A stretch of DNA of 64,000 bases from Salinisphaera sp. (GTDB lineage Bacteria; Pseudomonadota; Gammaproteobacteria; Nevskiales; Salinisphaeraceae). Shown here piece after piece: positions 9,996-18,901 of the stretch (its first letter is position 1; each line of letters opens with the position of its first letter). The notes under the pieces are model-generated. The model did no database searches, was not told the origin of the DNA, and saw nothing but the letters and a program-made list of their open reading frames with translations. Position numbers and translations under genes: made by a program. Where the stretch lies: assembly GCF_002729955.1 (NCBI RefSeq), contig NZ_PBYA01000032.1:124001-188000 (forward strand), in the 5' to 3' direction.

Positions 9996-10010
9996 GCGCT
10001 CGTAACGCGC

Positions 10011-11102
10011 CTAGGTACTTTCCACCTTGATGTTCGGGAACTTGCCGGCGTAGTCCTTCTTCTGCTGCGACAGACGCGCGGCGGTACGTCGTGCCATATC
10101 GAAATACGCGCTGGCGATGTTGCCCTGCGGGTCGGCCACCACGCTGGGGTGGCCCGCATCGGCGTTTTCGCGAATCGAGATATCCAGCGGCAGTTCGCCC
10201 AGCAGGCCCACGTCGTATTCGTCGGCCAGCGTCTGGCCGCCGCGGGCGCCGAAGATCGCTTCCTCGTGGCCGCAGTTCGAGCAGATATGCGTGCTCATGT
10301 TCTCGACGATACCCAGCACCGGCACATTGACCTTGTTGAACATCTCCACGCCCTTGCGGGCATCGATGAGCGCCAGATCCTGCGGGGTGGTCACCACCAC
10401 AGCGCCCGACACGGGCACTTTCTGGGCCAGGGTGAGCTGGATATCGCCCGTGCCCGGCGGCAGGTCGATGATGAGATAGTCGAGATCCTCCCAGGCGGTC
10501 TGGAACAGCATCTGCTGTAGCGCCGAAGTCACCATGGGCCCGCGCAGGATGGCCGGCGAATCCTTGTCGATGAGATAGCCGATCGACATGGTCTGCATGC
10601 CGTGGGCTTGCATGGGCAGCAGCATCTTGCCGTCCTTGGCCTGGGCACGCCCTTCGATACCCATCAGCCGCGGCTGGCTGGGGCCATAGATATCGGCATC
10701 CAGCAGGCCGACCGAGGCGCCGTCGGCCCTGAGCGCGAGCGCGAGGTTGGCCGCCACGGTGGACTTGCCCACGCCGCCCTTGGCCGAGGCCACGGCAATG
10801 ATGTTGCGTACGCCCTCGACACGCTTGAGCGAGGGCTGCACCGCGCGCGCGGCCACCGAAAAACCGACGGTCACGTCGGCCCGCTCGACGCCGTCGACCG
10901 CTTCGAGCATGGTGCGCACCTGTTCGGCCAGCGTCTGGCCGTAGTCGCCGCAGGGAAAGCCCAGATCGAGTTCGAGGGTCACGCGCTCGCCCTTCACCTC
11001 CAGCGAACGCACCGCGCGCGCGCTGATCAGGTCGGTATCCAGATAGGGCTCGTGGAAACGGCCGAGTTCGGTTTCGACGGTCTGTTTTAGGGCATCGCTC
11101 AT
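10011..11102 (-). CDS. apbC: Iron-sulfur cluster carrier ATPase Mrp/ApbC
   Basis: P-loop NTPase of 363 residues that carries and delivers 4Fe-4S clusters in the cytoplasm. An N-terminal MIP18-like domain (about 1-90) is followed by the deviant Walker A ASAKGGVGKSTVAANLA, then DADIYGPSQPR, the Walker B-like DYLIIDLPPGTGD and the CxxC cluster site ICSNCG. The ATG at 11102 matches the family start; 28 residues upstream in the same frame are not conserved in character. It is divergent from metG with a 121-bp gap, a classical neighbourhood. Confidence 0.94.
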   Translation of the reverse strand: MSDALKQTVETELGRFHEPYLDTDLISARAVRSLEVKGERVTLELDLGFPCGDYGQTLAEQVRTMLEAVDGVERADVTVGFSVAARAVQPSLKRVEGVRNIIAVASAKGGVGKSTVAANLALALRADGASVGLLDADIYGPSQPRLMGIEGRAQAKDGKMLLPMQAHGMQTMSIGYLIDKDSPAILRGPMVTSALQQMLFQTAWEDLDYLIIDLPPGTGDIQLTLAQKVPVSGAVVVTTPQDLALIDARKGVEMFNKVNVPVLGIVENMSTHICSNCGHEEAIFGARGGQTLADEYDVGLLGELPLDISIRENADAGHPSVVADPQGNIASAYFDMARRTAARLSQQKKDYAGKFPNIKVEST

Positions 11103-11223
11103 GGCGCTTTCCAGGATTGATTCGGTCAATTGAAACGGCGCCAATGATAGCAGCCACCGCCGGCCGGCCGGGCACGGCTGTGGCATACTGGCGGGCTTTC
11201 GACAGCCGACAAGAAAGCCTGTT

Positions 11224-13287
11224 ATGGCGCGCGATATTCTCGTTACCTCTGCCCTGCCCTATGCCAATGGCTCGATCCATCTGGGCCATCTGGTCGAATA
11301 CATCCAGACCGACGTGTGGGTGCGCTTCCAGAAGCTGCGCGGCAATCGCTGTATCTATGTCTGCGCGGACGACGCGCACGGCACGCCCATCATGCTCAAG
11401 GCGCGCGACATGGGCATCGAGCCCGAGCAGCTCATCGCTGATGTCGGCGCCGAGCACAAGCGCGATTTCGACGATTTCCTGATCGGCTTCGACAACTACC
11501 ACTCGACCCATTCGGCCGAAAACCGCGAACTGGCCGCCGAAATCTATACCCGGCTCGACAAGGCCGGCCATATCGCGCGTCGCACCATCTCGCAGGCCTT
11601 CGACGAAGAAAAACAGATGTTCCTGCCGGATCGCTTCATTCGCGGCGAATGCCCGAAATGCGGTGCGCCGGATCAGTACGGCGACGCCTGCGAAAAATGC
11701 GGCGCGACCTATCAGCCCACCGAACTGATCAACCCGGTGTCCGTGCTGTCGGGCGCTACGCCGGTGGAGCGCGATTCCGAGCACTACTTCTTCCAGCTCG
11801 GGGATTTCGAGAAATTCCTGCACGACTGGACGCGCAGCGATCACCTCCAGGAAGCGGTCACCCGCAAGCTCGACGAATGGTTCGAGGCCGGGCTCAAGGA
11901 CTGGGACATCTCCCGCGATGCGCCCTATTTCGGCTTCAAGATCCCGGGCACGGACGACAAGTACTTCTACGTGTGGCTGGATGCCCCGATCGGCTATATG
12001 GCCAGCTTCGCGAACCTGTGCAAGCGCCGCGACGATCTCGACTTCGACACCTTCTTCAAGCCGGATTCGAAGGCCGAGCTGTATCACTTCATCGGCAAGG
12101 ACATCGTCTATTTCCATGCCCTGTTCTGGCCCGCCATGCTCGAAGGCGCGGGCTATCGCACGCCCACGGGCATTCATGCGCACGGCTTTCTCACCGTCAA
12201 CGGCGAGAAGATGTCCAAGTCGCGGGGCACCTTCATCAAGGCGCGCACCTGGCACGACCACATGCCGGCAGAATTTTTGCGCTACTACTTTGCCGCCAAG
12301 CTCTCCGGCAAGGTCGAGGATCTGGATCTGAACCTCGACGACTTCCGCGCGCGCATCAACTCCGATCTGGTCGGCAAGTACGTCAATATCGCCTCGCGCA
12401 GTGCGACCTTCATCACCAAGCGCTTCGACGGCAAGCTCGCGGATACGCTTGATGGCCTCAAGGGGCACGATTTGTTCGCGCGCTTCGCCAAGGCGGCGGA
12501 CGAGATCGCCGAGCACTACGAACAGCGTCGTTTCGCCCAGGCGATCCGCCAGATCATGGCCCTGGCGGACGAGGCCAATGCCTATGTCGCCGAACGCGCG
12601 CCCTGGCAGCTGGCCAAGGAAGACGGCCGCGAAGAGGAACTGCAACAGATCTGCACCACCGCCCTGGCCCTGTTCGCCCAGCTCACGATCTATCTCAAGC
12701 CGGTGCTGCCGGAAACCGCCGAGCGCGCCGAAGCGTTTTTGAACGTCGATTCGCTGAGCTGGGCCGATCTGGCCACGCCGATATCGGGCGAGATTCAGCG
12801 CTTCAAACCGCTGCTGCGCCGCGTGGAACAGCCCGCCATCGACAAAATGATCGAGGCCAGCCAGGAAGACCTCGCGGCCAAGTCCGCGCCGCAGGCCCAG
12901 CCCGAAGCCGAACAGAAAACCGCAGACAACAAACCGCAGAAAAAGGACGAAGCCGCCGTGGACAGCGATACTATCGAGATCGGCGATTTCGCCAAGGTCG
13001 ACCTGCGCATTGCCCGTATCGAAGCCGCCGACCATGTCGAAGGCGCCGACAAACTGCTGCGCCTGACGCTCGACGTGGGTGCGCTGGGCGAGAAGCAGGT
13101 CTTTGCCGGCATCAAGTCGGCCTACGACCCGGCCCAGCTCGAAGGCCGGCTGACCGTCATGGTCGCCAACCTCGCCCCGCGCAAGATGCGCTTTGGCGTA
13201 TCCGAAGGCATGGTGCTCGCCGCCGGCGACTCGCCGCATATTCTTTCGCCCGACGACGGCGCGAAACCCGGTGACAAGGTCAAGTAG
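11224..13287 (+). CDS. metG: Methionyl-tRNA synthetase
   Basis: Class I aminoacyl-tRNA synthetase of 687 residues, full length. The HIGH-type motif appears as [11 protein letters not shown] near residue 14, a zinc knuckle as CPKCG...CEKCG at about 145-161, and KMSKSRGTF near residue 332. A linker rich in Ala, Gln and Glu (about 555-580) leads to the C-terminal EMAP/Trbp111-type tRNA-binding domain ([16 protein letters not shown] onward), which dimerises the enzyme. Divergent from apbC. The 3' flank is the repeat-rich region. Confidence 0.97.
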   Translation: MARDILVTSALPYANGSIHLGHLVEYIQTDVWVRFQKLRGNRCIYVCADDAHGTPIMLKARDMGIEPEQLIADVGAEHKRDFDDFLIGFDNYHSTHSAENRELAAEIYTRLDKAGHIARRTISQAFDEEKQMFLPDRFIRGECPKCGAPDQYGDACEKCGATYQPTELINPVSVLSGATPVERDSEHYFFQLGDFEKFLHDWTRSDHLQEAVTRKLDEWFEAGLKDWDISRDAPYFGFKIPGTDDKYFYVWLDAPIGYMASFANLCKRRDDLDFDTFFKPDSKAELYHFIGKDIVYFHALFWPAMLEGAGYRTPTGIHAHGFLTVNGEKMSKSRGTFIKARTWHDHMPAEFLRYYFAAKLSGKVEDLDLNLDDFRARINSDLVGKYVNIASRSATFITKRFDGKLADTLDGLKGHDLFARFAKAADEIAEHYEQRRFAQAIRQIMALADEANAYVAERAPWQLAKEDGREEELQQICTTALALFAQLTIYLKPVLPETAERAEAFLNVDSLSWADLATPISGEIQRFKPLLRRVEQPAIDKMIEASQEDLAAKSAPQAQPEAEQKTADNKPQKKDEAAVDSDTIEIGDFAKVDLRIARIEAADHVEGADKLLRLTLDVGALGEKQVFAGIKSAYDPAQLEGRLTVMVANLAPRKMRFGVSEGMVLAAGDSPHILSPDDGAKPGDKVK

Positions 13288-13772
13288 TACCACCGACGGT
13301 AGATTTTAGTCGCTGTGCCCAGAGCCGTGCGCGCCCCGGGCGAACCGGCCACTGCTTGCGTCTTCGTTCCTGAAGAAGGCCACAGATTTCGCCGATTACG
13401 CAGATCAAGAAAACAGGCGCCAGCAAGCGAAGCAACGTCCGCGCCTGCAGAGCGTTTGCTTTTGATCTGCGTTTTTCTGCGTCGATCTGCGGACACGCCT
13501 TCCCGGGAACGGCTGGAGACTCAAACGACGCAAGCGTCGGCGAACCGCACCGCCTGAAAATCCAATCTACGGAATTTGCGTAATCTGTGGATAGCCGCCT
13601 TGAGAACCTTTAGCCCGGCCGGCGAGTGCGCGAACACAAGGCCGATATAGCGGCGGTGGGCGTGTCCAGAAGCGCCGTCATGCACGCCCCGTGGACGCCT
13701 CCTACAGACTCGACCCGCCGCCGTCGCGTAACCTGCGGGCCAATCGGTCGAGAACATGTCGAACACGAAACC
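13288..13772. other. Gene-free stretch metG-rnfB with repeat copies
   Basis: No gene is supported. It contains three members of the dispersed repeat family: CCACAGATTTCGCCGATTAC at 13380, the 19-base word TCTGCGTCGATCTGCGGAC at 13476-13494, and TTGCGTAATCTGTGGAT at 13576-13592. Together they look like one decayed copy of the 325-bp unit found beyond rnfB. No ribosome site is obvious before rnfB. Confidence 0.6.
13367..13645. repeat. Decayed copy of the 325-bp repeat unit
   Basis: Landmarks of the unit occur in the expected order: TTCCTGAAGAAGGCCACAGA (13367), the exact 19-base word at 13476, TTGCGTAATCTGTGGAT at 13576, then TTGAGAACCTTTAGC, matching the stretch that follows the same word in units at 14672, 15176 and 15502. 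It puts repeat material on both sides of rnfB. Confidence 0.5.
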
Positions 13773-14426
13773 ATGACGACACCCGTCGACGATATCGATG
13801 CCCTGCTGCCCCAGACCCAGTGTCGGCGCTGTGGCTACGATGGCTGTCGGCCGTACGCCGAGGCGATCGCGGCCGGAGAAACGGATATCAACCGCTGCCC
13901 GCCCGGCGGCGATGCCACGGTGGCCCGGCTGGCCGAACTCACGGGCCAGGTGACCAAGCCGATCGACCCGGAATGCGGCGATGCCAGCCTGCCCAAGGTC
14001 GCCTTCATTCGTGAGGACGAATGCATCGGCTGTACCCGCTGTATTCAGGTCTGCCCAACCGACGCCATCATCGGCGCGGCCAAGCAGATGCATACCGTCA
14101 TCGAATTCGACTGCACCGGCTGCGAGCTGTGCGTGCCGGCCTGCCCGGTCGACTGTATCGACATGCCGGAATCCCAAGCCGACAGCGGCCAGCCGGTCTG
14201 GCCCCCGGCCCGCGACGTCGACGCCGAACGCGCCGCTCGTTCGCGCCGCCTGTTCGAAGCGAGACAACAGCGCCTCAATCGCCGCACAACCCGTCATCGT
14301 CGCGCCAGCCGTCACGAGGCCACCGTCGATGCCCGCGAAGATGCACAGGCCACGTCCGACGCCAAGAGATCCACGATCGCCGACGCCATCGCCCGCGCCA
14401 AGGCCCGCCGCGCCGGGCGCGAGTGA
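13773..14426 (+). CDS. rnfB: Orphan RnfB/RsxB-like ferredoxin, no membrane anchor
   Basis: Iron-sulfur protein of 217 residues. The RnfB-specific 4Fe-4S domain is at residues 1-60 (CRRCGYDGC...C), followed by two bacterial ferredoxin motifs, [12 protein letters not shown] at about 88-99 and [12 protein letters not shown] at about 118-129, and then a basic, Ala/Arg-rich tail of about 80 residues. Canonical RnfB starts with a transmembrane helix; here the protein begins at the [11 protein letters not shown] stretch, so it should be soluble. No rnfA, C, D, G or E is near, but nth follows as in rnf operons. Probably a stand-alone electron carrier. Partner unknown. Confidence 0.82.
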   Translation: MTTPVDDIDALLPQTQCRRCGYDGCRPYAEAIAAGETDINRCPPGGDATVARLAELTGQVTKPIDPECGDASLPKVAFIREDECIGCTRCIQVCPTDAIIGAAKQMHTVIEFDCTGCELCVPACPVDCIDMPESQADSGQPVWPPARDVDAERAARSRRLFEARQQRLNRRTTRHRRASRHEATVDAREDAQATSDAKRSTIADAIARAKARRAGRE

Positions 14427-14469
14427 CGCCACCCCGGCCGATATCGATCGCCCATGGTGCCTTGGCTTC

Positions 14470-15560
14470 GTTCTTCAAACAGATCCACAGATTTCTCAGA
14501 TTAGACAGATTTAAAAAAGCCCATGGCCCGCGTAGCATGCCGACGAACGGCGATATGTCGTGCCTTGGGCCTGCGCGTATCTATGCAGAACTGCGGACCG
14601 TTCTGACCGGCTAATGCCACCCCAGACAAAGCGCCAACGAAGCCTAACGCCCGCCGCGAGCCCATCAAAAAAATCTGCGTAATCAGCGTAATCTGTGGAT
14701 AAATCGCTTTTGGGAACCTTCGCGTAACACCCTAGAAGCAATGCGCAGACGGGCGCCGATGCGCGCGGGCCTATTCAACCGGGCTGTTCTGCGGCTTGGT
14801 TCTTCTAGCGGATCCACAGATTTCACAGATGACACGGATTAGAAGAGTGTCGCCTATGCGCCAGGCACCAACGAACCGCGGTACATCTTTCTTCGATCTG
14901 CGTGATCTGCGTCGATCTGCGGACCGTTCTTCGCCGCCAAAGCCACCCCACCCGGAGCGCCGCTTAAGCCGATCGCCCACGATGCCCAAATCATTATTAA
15001 CCCGGCACCAAAACAGCTGACTCTGTCAGCCGTTTTCAACGCTATCAAAAATCAAGTCCGGCACGTGTCCGTCCTAGATTTTCAATAGCTTCGCGGCCGT
15101 CGGCCGCGGCGAGTACGCTGTCGCGCACTCGCGTTATTAACCCGATAATTCATCTATAGTTGTGCCGGGTTAATAACTCTGCGTAATCGGCGTAATCTGC
15201 GGATCACTGCCCTTCAAGAACCATCGTGTCACACCCTAAAGGCACTCCGCAGACGGGCGCCGATGTGGCCGGGCGTTTTAAATCGGGCTGTTCGGCGGCT
15301 TCGTTCTTAAAGAGGAACCGCAGATTTCACAGATTACGCAGATTAGACGAGCGCCACCTATGCGCCAAGCGTCAACGAACCGCAATAAATCTCTCCTTCG
15401 ATCTGCGTGATCTGCGTCGATCTGCGGACCGTTCTCCGCCGCCAACGCCACCCCACCCGGAGCGCCGCTTAAGCCGATCGCCCACCATGGCCATATCATT
15501 AAATCTGCGTAATCGGCGTAATCTGTGGATGAACGTCTCGAGAACCCTTTACGCAGAACG
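14470..15560. repeat. Tandem 325/326-bp repeats (two full, two partial units)
   Basis: Units begin at 14672 (AATCTGCGTAATCAGCGTAA), 15176 (ACTCTGCGTAATCGGCGTAA) and 15502 (AATCTGCGTAATCGGCGTAA). The second period is 326 bp; the first is 325 bp once the 179 bp of insert plus duplicated TA are removed. Within each unit come, in order, the CTGCGTAATC word, its inverted form (CACAGATTTCACAGAT), the 19-base word TCTGCGTCGATCTGCGGAC, and a highly conserved tail CCACCCGGAGCGCCGCTTAA (about 14947 and 15452). A partial unit precedes 14672. Confidence 0.75.
14995..15175. mobile_element. 177-bp MITE-like element with 12-bp inverted ends and TA duplication
   Basis: The element at 14997-15173 starts TTAACCCGGCAC and ends GTGCCGGGTTAA, perfect inverted ends, flanked by TA at 14995-14996 and 15174-15175. 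Removing the element and one TA restores the junction seen uninterrupted at 15496-15509 with one mismatch, so the empty site is present in the same window. It has no coding capacity. Inside are a 12-bp hairpin with a TCT loop (15010-15036) and a GC-rich hairpin at about 15093. TA targets and TTAA-type ends suggest mobilisation by an IS630/Tc1-mariner-like transposase. Confidence 0.72.
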
Positions 15561-15682
15561 CTAAAAGCAATCTGGGGACAGTTCCCGGCGCGCTCTCGCC
15601 CAGTCTGCGGATCGCTTGAAGTGACGAAGCCGATACAATCCTGCCCCGATTGTCGCTTCCAGCCGCGCCGCGGCACCGAGCC

Positions 15683-16330
15683 ATGAACAAAGCCAAACGC
15701 ACCGAGATCTTTCATCGTCTGCGCGACGCCAACCCGACCCCGGAGACCGAGCTGAAGTACGACTCGGCCTTCGAACTGCTCGTCGCGGTGATTCTGTCCG
15801 CCCAGGCCACGGACGTCGGCGTGAACAAGGCGACGGCGAAGCTGTTCCCGGTCGCGAATACGCCGCAGGCGATACTCGATCTCGGCGAGGACGGGCTCAA
15901 GGACTACATCAAGACGATCGGGCTGTATAACAGCAAGGCCGCCAACGTCATGAAGACCTGCCGTGCGCTGGTCGACACGCACGACGGCAAAGTGCCGGAC
16001 ACGCGCGAGGCACTGGTGGCGCTGCCCGGCGTGGGTCGCAAGACGGCCAACGTGGTGCTCAACACGGCCTTCGGCAAACCGGCCATGGCAGTGGACACAC
16101 ATATCTTTCGCGTATCCAATCGCACCGGCATTGCCCCCGGCAAGACGGTACGCGCGGTGGAAGACCGGCTCATGCGGCTGGTGCCAAAGGAATTTCTGCT
16201 CGATGCGCACCACTGGCTGATTTTGCACGGTCGGTATACGTGCAAGGCCCGCAAACCGTTGTGCGACGACTGCCGCATCGTCGATCTATGCGAATATCGG
16301 CACAAGAATTTAAGCGAGCAGACCTCATGA
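15683..16330 (+). CDS. nth: Endonuclease III
   Basis: Bifunctional DNA glycosylase/AP lyase of 215 residues for oxidised pyrimidines. The helix-hairpin-helix LPGVGRKTANVVL (about 114-126) contains the catalytic Lys, and VDTHIFRVSNR supplies the catalytic Asp. The C-terminal C-x6-C-x2-C-x5-C loop (CKARKPLCDDCRIVDLC) binds a 4Fe-4S cluster. ATG at 15683 gives the standard MNKAKRTEIF start. The stop overlaps the next start (ATGA). Confidence 0.96.
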   Translation: MNKAKRTEIFHRLRDANPTPETELKYDSAFELLVAVILSAQATDVGVNKATAKLFPVANTPQAILDLGEDGLKDYIKTIGLYNSKAANVMKTCRALVDTHDGKVPDTREALVALPGVGRKTANVVLNTAFGKPAMAVDTHIFRVSNRTGIAPGKTVRAVEDRLMRLVPKEFLLDAHHWLILHGRYTCKARKPLCDDCRIVDLCEYRHKNLSEQTS

Positions 16331-16992
16331 GCGATTCCCCGGGCCGTCCCGCCGATGCCTTTGCCGCGCGCAATACCCCGCGCATCTTCTGCATCGGCCG
16401 CAACTACGCAAAGCACATCGAGGAGCTGGGCAACACGCTCAGCGGCAAGCAATCGATCGTATTCATGAAGCCGGCCAGCGCGCTGGTTGCGCCGGGCGAG
16501 GCGATCACCCTGCCCGACGACGTCGGCGATATTCACTACGAAACCGAGCTGGTGGTCGAAATCGGCAGCGGTGGCCGCGATATCGCGCCGGAGGCGGCGC
16601 GCGAGCATATCGCCGGGCTCGGCCTGGGCCTCGACCTGACCCTGCGCGATGTCCAGACCGATCTAAAAAGCACCGGCGAGCCCTGGGAAAAGGCCAAGGC
16701 GTTCGATCACAGCGCGCCGCTGGGGCCACTGGTCGCCCTGACCGACGATATCGACCTGACCGATCTGCACTTCGAACTGAGCATTGACGGCGAAACCCGC
16801 CAGCGCGGGCATACCGCGCACATGCTCGTGGGGGTCGCCGACCTGATCGCCATGCTCAGCGCCCACTGGCAGCTGCTGCCGGGGGATCTGATATTCACCG
16901 GCACGCCGGAAGGCGTGGGCGCGCTTACGCCGGGCATGCAGCTGTCGTTGCATGCGCCGCAGCTGGCTGATGCTCAGTGGACAGTCGCTTGA
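16327..16992 (+). CDS. Fumarylacetoacetate hydrolase family protein
   Basis: FAH-fold enzyme of 221 residues, the single-domain length typical of YcgM/FAHD1-like acylpyruvase or oxaloacetate decarboxylase. CIGRNYAKHIEELG opens the catalytic domain; the metal ligands are in HYETELVVEIG (E-x-E pattern), and DLTLRDVQ and FTGTPEGVG are conserved near the substrate lid. The start overlaps the nth stop as ATGA, and the phosphatase gene starts before its stop, so nth, this gene and gph probably form an operon. Exact substrate not determinable. Confidence 0.88.
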   Translation: MSDSPGRPADAFAARNTPRIFCIGRNYAKHIEELGNTLSGKQSIVFMKPASALVAPGEAITLPDDVGDIHYETELVVEIGSGGRDIAPEAAREHIAGLGLGLDLTLRDVQTDLKSTGEPWEKAKAFDHSAPLGPLVALTDDIDLTDLHFELSIDGETRQRGHTAHMLVGVADLIAMLSAHWQLLPGDLIFTGTPEGVGALTPGMQLSLHAPQLADAQWTVA

Positions 16993-17699
16993 GTTCGGAC
17001 GAAGCGGCTCATACGCGGCGCGCGTGCCACCCGGCGCTGGACAATATCCAACTCGTCGCCTTCGACCTCGACGGTACGCTGATCGACTCGGTGCCGGATC
17101 TCGCTGCGGCCATCGATGCGACCCTGGAAGAGCAGGGCCAACAACCGGTCGGGGCGGAAAAGGTTCGCGACTGGGTCGGCAACGGCAGCTACAAGCTCGT
17201 GCAACGCGCGCTCGCGCACGCATGTGCGACCCCTGAAGACCGTCTCGATTCGCAAACGGTGGAGACCGCCCATGCGTGTTTTCTTGAGTGCTATGCCGAG
17301 GCGCCCTGTACCCGGACGACGCTATATGACGGTACGCGTCAGTGCCTGCGCGCATTAGCGACGCGCAACGTCACCTGTGTATTGATCACAAACAAGCCAA
17401 TCGCCCTCGTCGCCCCCATTCTTTCGCATTTCGAACTCGCCGACTTTTTTACGCTCACGCTCGGCGGCGACAGCCTCGACGAAAAAAAGCCTCACCCGGC
17501 GCCGCTTCTGCACGCCGCACAACAGACCGGCATCGCCCCGGCCAAAGCTTTGATGGTGGGCGATTCCCGGCATGACATCGCCGCTGGCAAGGCGGCGGGT
17601 TTTCGTACGCTGGCGGTAACTTACGGCTACAATCACGGCGAACCGATCGCCGACAGCCGGCCTGACCATATCGTCGCCACGCTTGCCGAACTCGCTTGA
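16977..17699 (+). CDS. gph: Phosphoglycolate phosphatase, HAD family
   Basis: HAD-superfamily phosphatase of about 240 residues that hydrolyses 2-phosphoglycolate arising from DNA repair. Motif I FDLDGTLIDS carries the nucleophile and acid/base Asp; the cap contains DWVGNGSYKLVQRAL, the Gph-type signature; LITNK is motif II, KPHP motif III and MVGDSRHDI motif IV. There is no ATG before motif I: a GTG at 16977 or a TTG at 16989 (TTGA with the previous stop) must start it. Placement after nth suits a role in clearing glycolate from 3' DNA damage. Confidence 0.88.
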   Translation: MDSRLSSDEAAHTRRACHPALDNIQLVAFDLDGTLIDSVPDLAAAIDATLEEQGQQPVGAEKVRDWVGNGSYKLVQRALAHACATPEDRLDSQTVETAHACFLECYAEAPCTRTTLYDGTRQCLRALATRNVTCVLITNKPIALVAPILSHFELADFFTLTLGGDSLDEKKPHPAPLLHAAQQTGIAPAKALMVGDSRHDIAAGKAAGFRTLAVTYGYNHGEPIADSRPDHIVATLAELA

Positions 17700-17794
17700 G
17701 CGACTGCCCTGCGGTTTCTAAAAAGATAAGTTGTCTTTGCGTCGTCTTTACGTGACGATGCGATGACATAACGACGTGCGAGGAGAAAGCGTCG

Positions 17795-18901
17795 ATGACC
17801 AAGAAGAAAATAACCGGCATCGCGATCGTCGGGCTCATCGTGCTGTGTGCGGGCGCGGTGATCGCCATGAAGGCGGCCCAGCCGGAGGCGGCCGAATCAG
17901 CGACCATCATCACCGCGAAGCAGGCACAGCTGGCCTCGATCGAAAGCTACAACGAAGGGCAGAACAGCTTTTCGGACAGCTTCAACCCGATCATTCGCGA
18001 ACGCACGCTGCGCGACTCGGGCCGCAAGTCGGTCGGGTTGTTCATCAAGAACGTGTATTTCCGCATCGTCGGGGATGTCGCCTTCGATACCACCCAGCTC
18101 TCGGCCGTTCTGATTCCGAAAACGCCGGGCGACCCCATCGTGCTGGACGACCCCACCTCGTTCATTTTTCATCCGCTCAACGGCCAGGTCACGCTGCCGC
18201 CGAAAGCGCTGTCGGCACTGTTCAACCAGTACCTGACGGATTATGACGACTCCCAGCTACGCAATATCCAGGCCTCCACCCGCGACGATGGCCAGCTGCG
18301 CGTGGAAGGCGAGGCAGCGAAGATTCCCGGCGTATGGCTGCCCTTCCACATGACGGGCCAGGTGACGCTGGAACAGGGCCATCTGTTCGTCTATCGACCG
18401 GACGAAATCAAGATCGGACCCATGAAGGCCAAGGGTCTGCTCGAAGCGATCAATCTCGAGCTGTCGAAGCTGTTGCAGATCGAATCCGAAGGCGCCGGCT
18501 TTTCCGGCAATAACGTGGTGCTCGACCTCAACCATGCCCTGCCGCCGCCCGAGCAGAGCGTGCACGTCGCCAACATGCAAATCGACAGCGCCGGCGTACA
18601 TCTCGATATCACCAGCGACAGGGATCCGGAATTCCCGGACCCGGTCGTAAAGAGCGACAGCTACGTCATGCTCCAGGGCGGTGATATACGTATTCAAAGA
18701 GCCGTGATCACCGATGCGCGCCTGCAGCTGATGGCCCGCGACGGAGGCAAACTCAATGCCTCGCTCTACAACTATCGCGAGCAGATGGTCAACGGCGTGC
18801 TCGATGCCACCCCTGCGGGTGAGATCGCGATCTATCTTTCCGACTACGTGCCTGTCGACTACGTGGGTTCCGCCCTGCCGGAGGATAGCGATGCATCCTG
18901 A
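17795..18901 (+). CDS. Exported protein of unknown function, paralogue of the next gene
   Basis: Protein of 368 residues not recognised by name. A strong GAGGAG site precedes the ATG. Residues 7-26 form one hydrophobic segment after KKK, with no lipobox, so it is a signal peptide or an inner-membrane anchor. The rest looks beta-rich: alternating strands such as YFRIVGDVAFDTTQLSAVL, ALSALFNQYL, a segment V-T-L-E-Q-G-H-L-F-V, and PDEIKIGPMKAKGLL. That pattern recalls DUF2993/LmeA-type TULIP lipid-binding domains, which is inference from pattern only. It shares several blocks in the same order with the downstream protein and overlaps it by 11 bp. Confidence 0.7.
   Translation: MTKKKITGIAIVGLIVLCAGAVIAMKAAQPEAAESATIITAKQAQLASIESYNEGQNSFSDSFNPIIRERTLRDSGRKSVGLFIKNVYFRIVGDVAFDTTQLSAVLIPKTPGDPIVLDDPTSFIFHPLNGQVTLPPKALSALFNQYLTDYDDSQLRNIQASTRDDGQLRVEGEAAKIPGVWLPFHMTGQVTLEQGHLFVYRPDEIKIGPMKAKGLLEAINLELSKLLQIESEGAGFSGNNVVLDLNHALPPPEQSVHVANMQIDSAGVHLDITSDRDPEFPDPVVKSDSYVMLQGGDIRIQRAVITDARLQLMARDGGKLNASLYNYREQMVNGVLDATPAGEIAIYLSDYVPVDYVGSALPEDSDAS

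Larger units (their letters stand above)
14427..15682. other. Gene-free 1.26-kb repeat region rnfB-nth
   Basis: No credible coding sequence or tRNA on either strand. The region is built from a partial repeat unit (about 14470-14671), a full unit at 14672, a full unit at 15176, the start of a further unit at 15502, and a MITE-like insert at 14997-15173. Short reading frames here are repeat translations. Confidence 0.75.

Noticed and set aside
9568-13293. 1241-codon open frame on the minus strand across mrp and metG
   Set aside because: It runs antisense to metG and in another frame of mrp; composition is typical of GC-rich shadow frames (runs of Arg, Gly, Ala) and it has no recognisable domain.
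14500-15600. Possible CRISPR-like array in the repeat region
   Set aside because: Units are about 325 bp with conserved interiors, not 25-40 bp repeats with unique spacers, and there are no cas genes.
14427-15682. Possible tRNA or other stable RNA gene in the long gap
   Set aside because: No cloverleaf or TTCGAAT-type T-loop pattern found by eye; the structures seen belong to repeats and the MITE-like insert.
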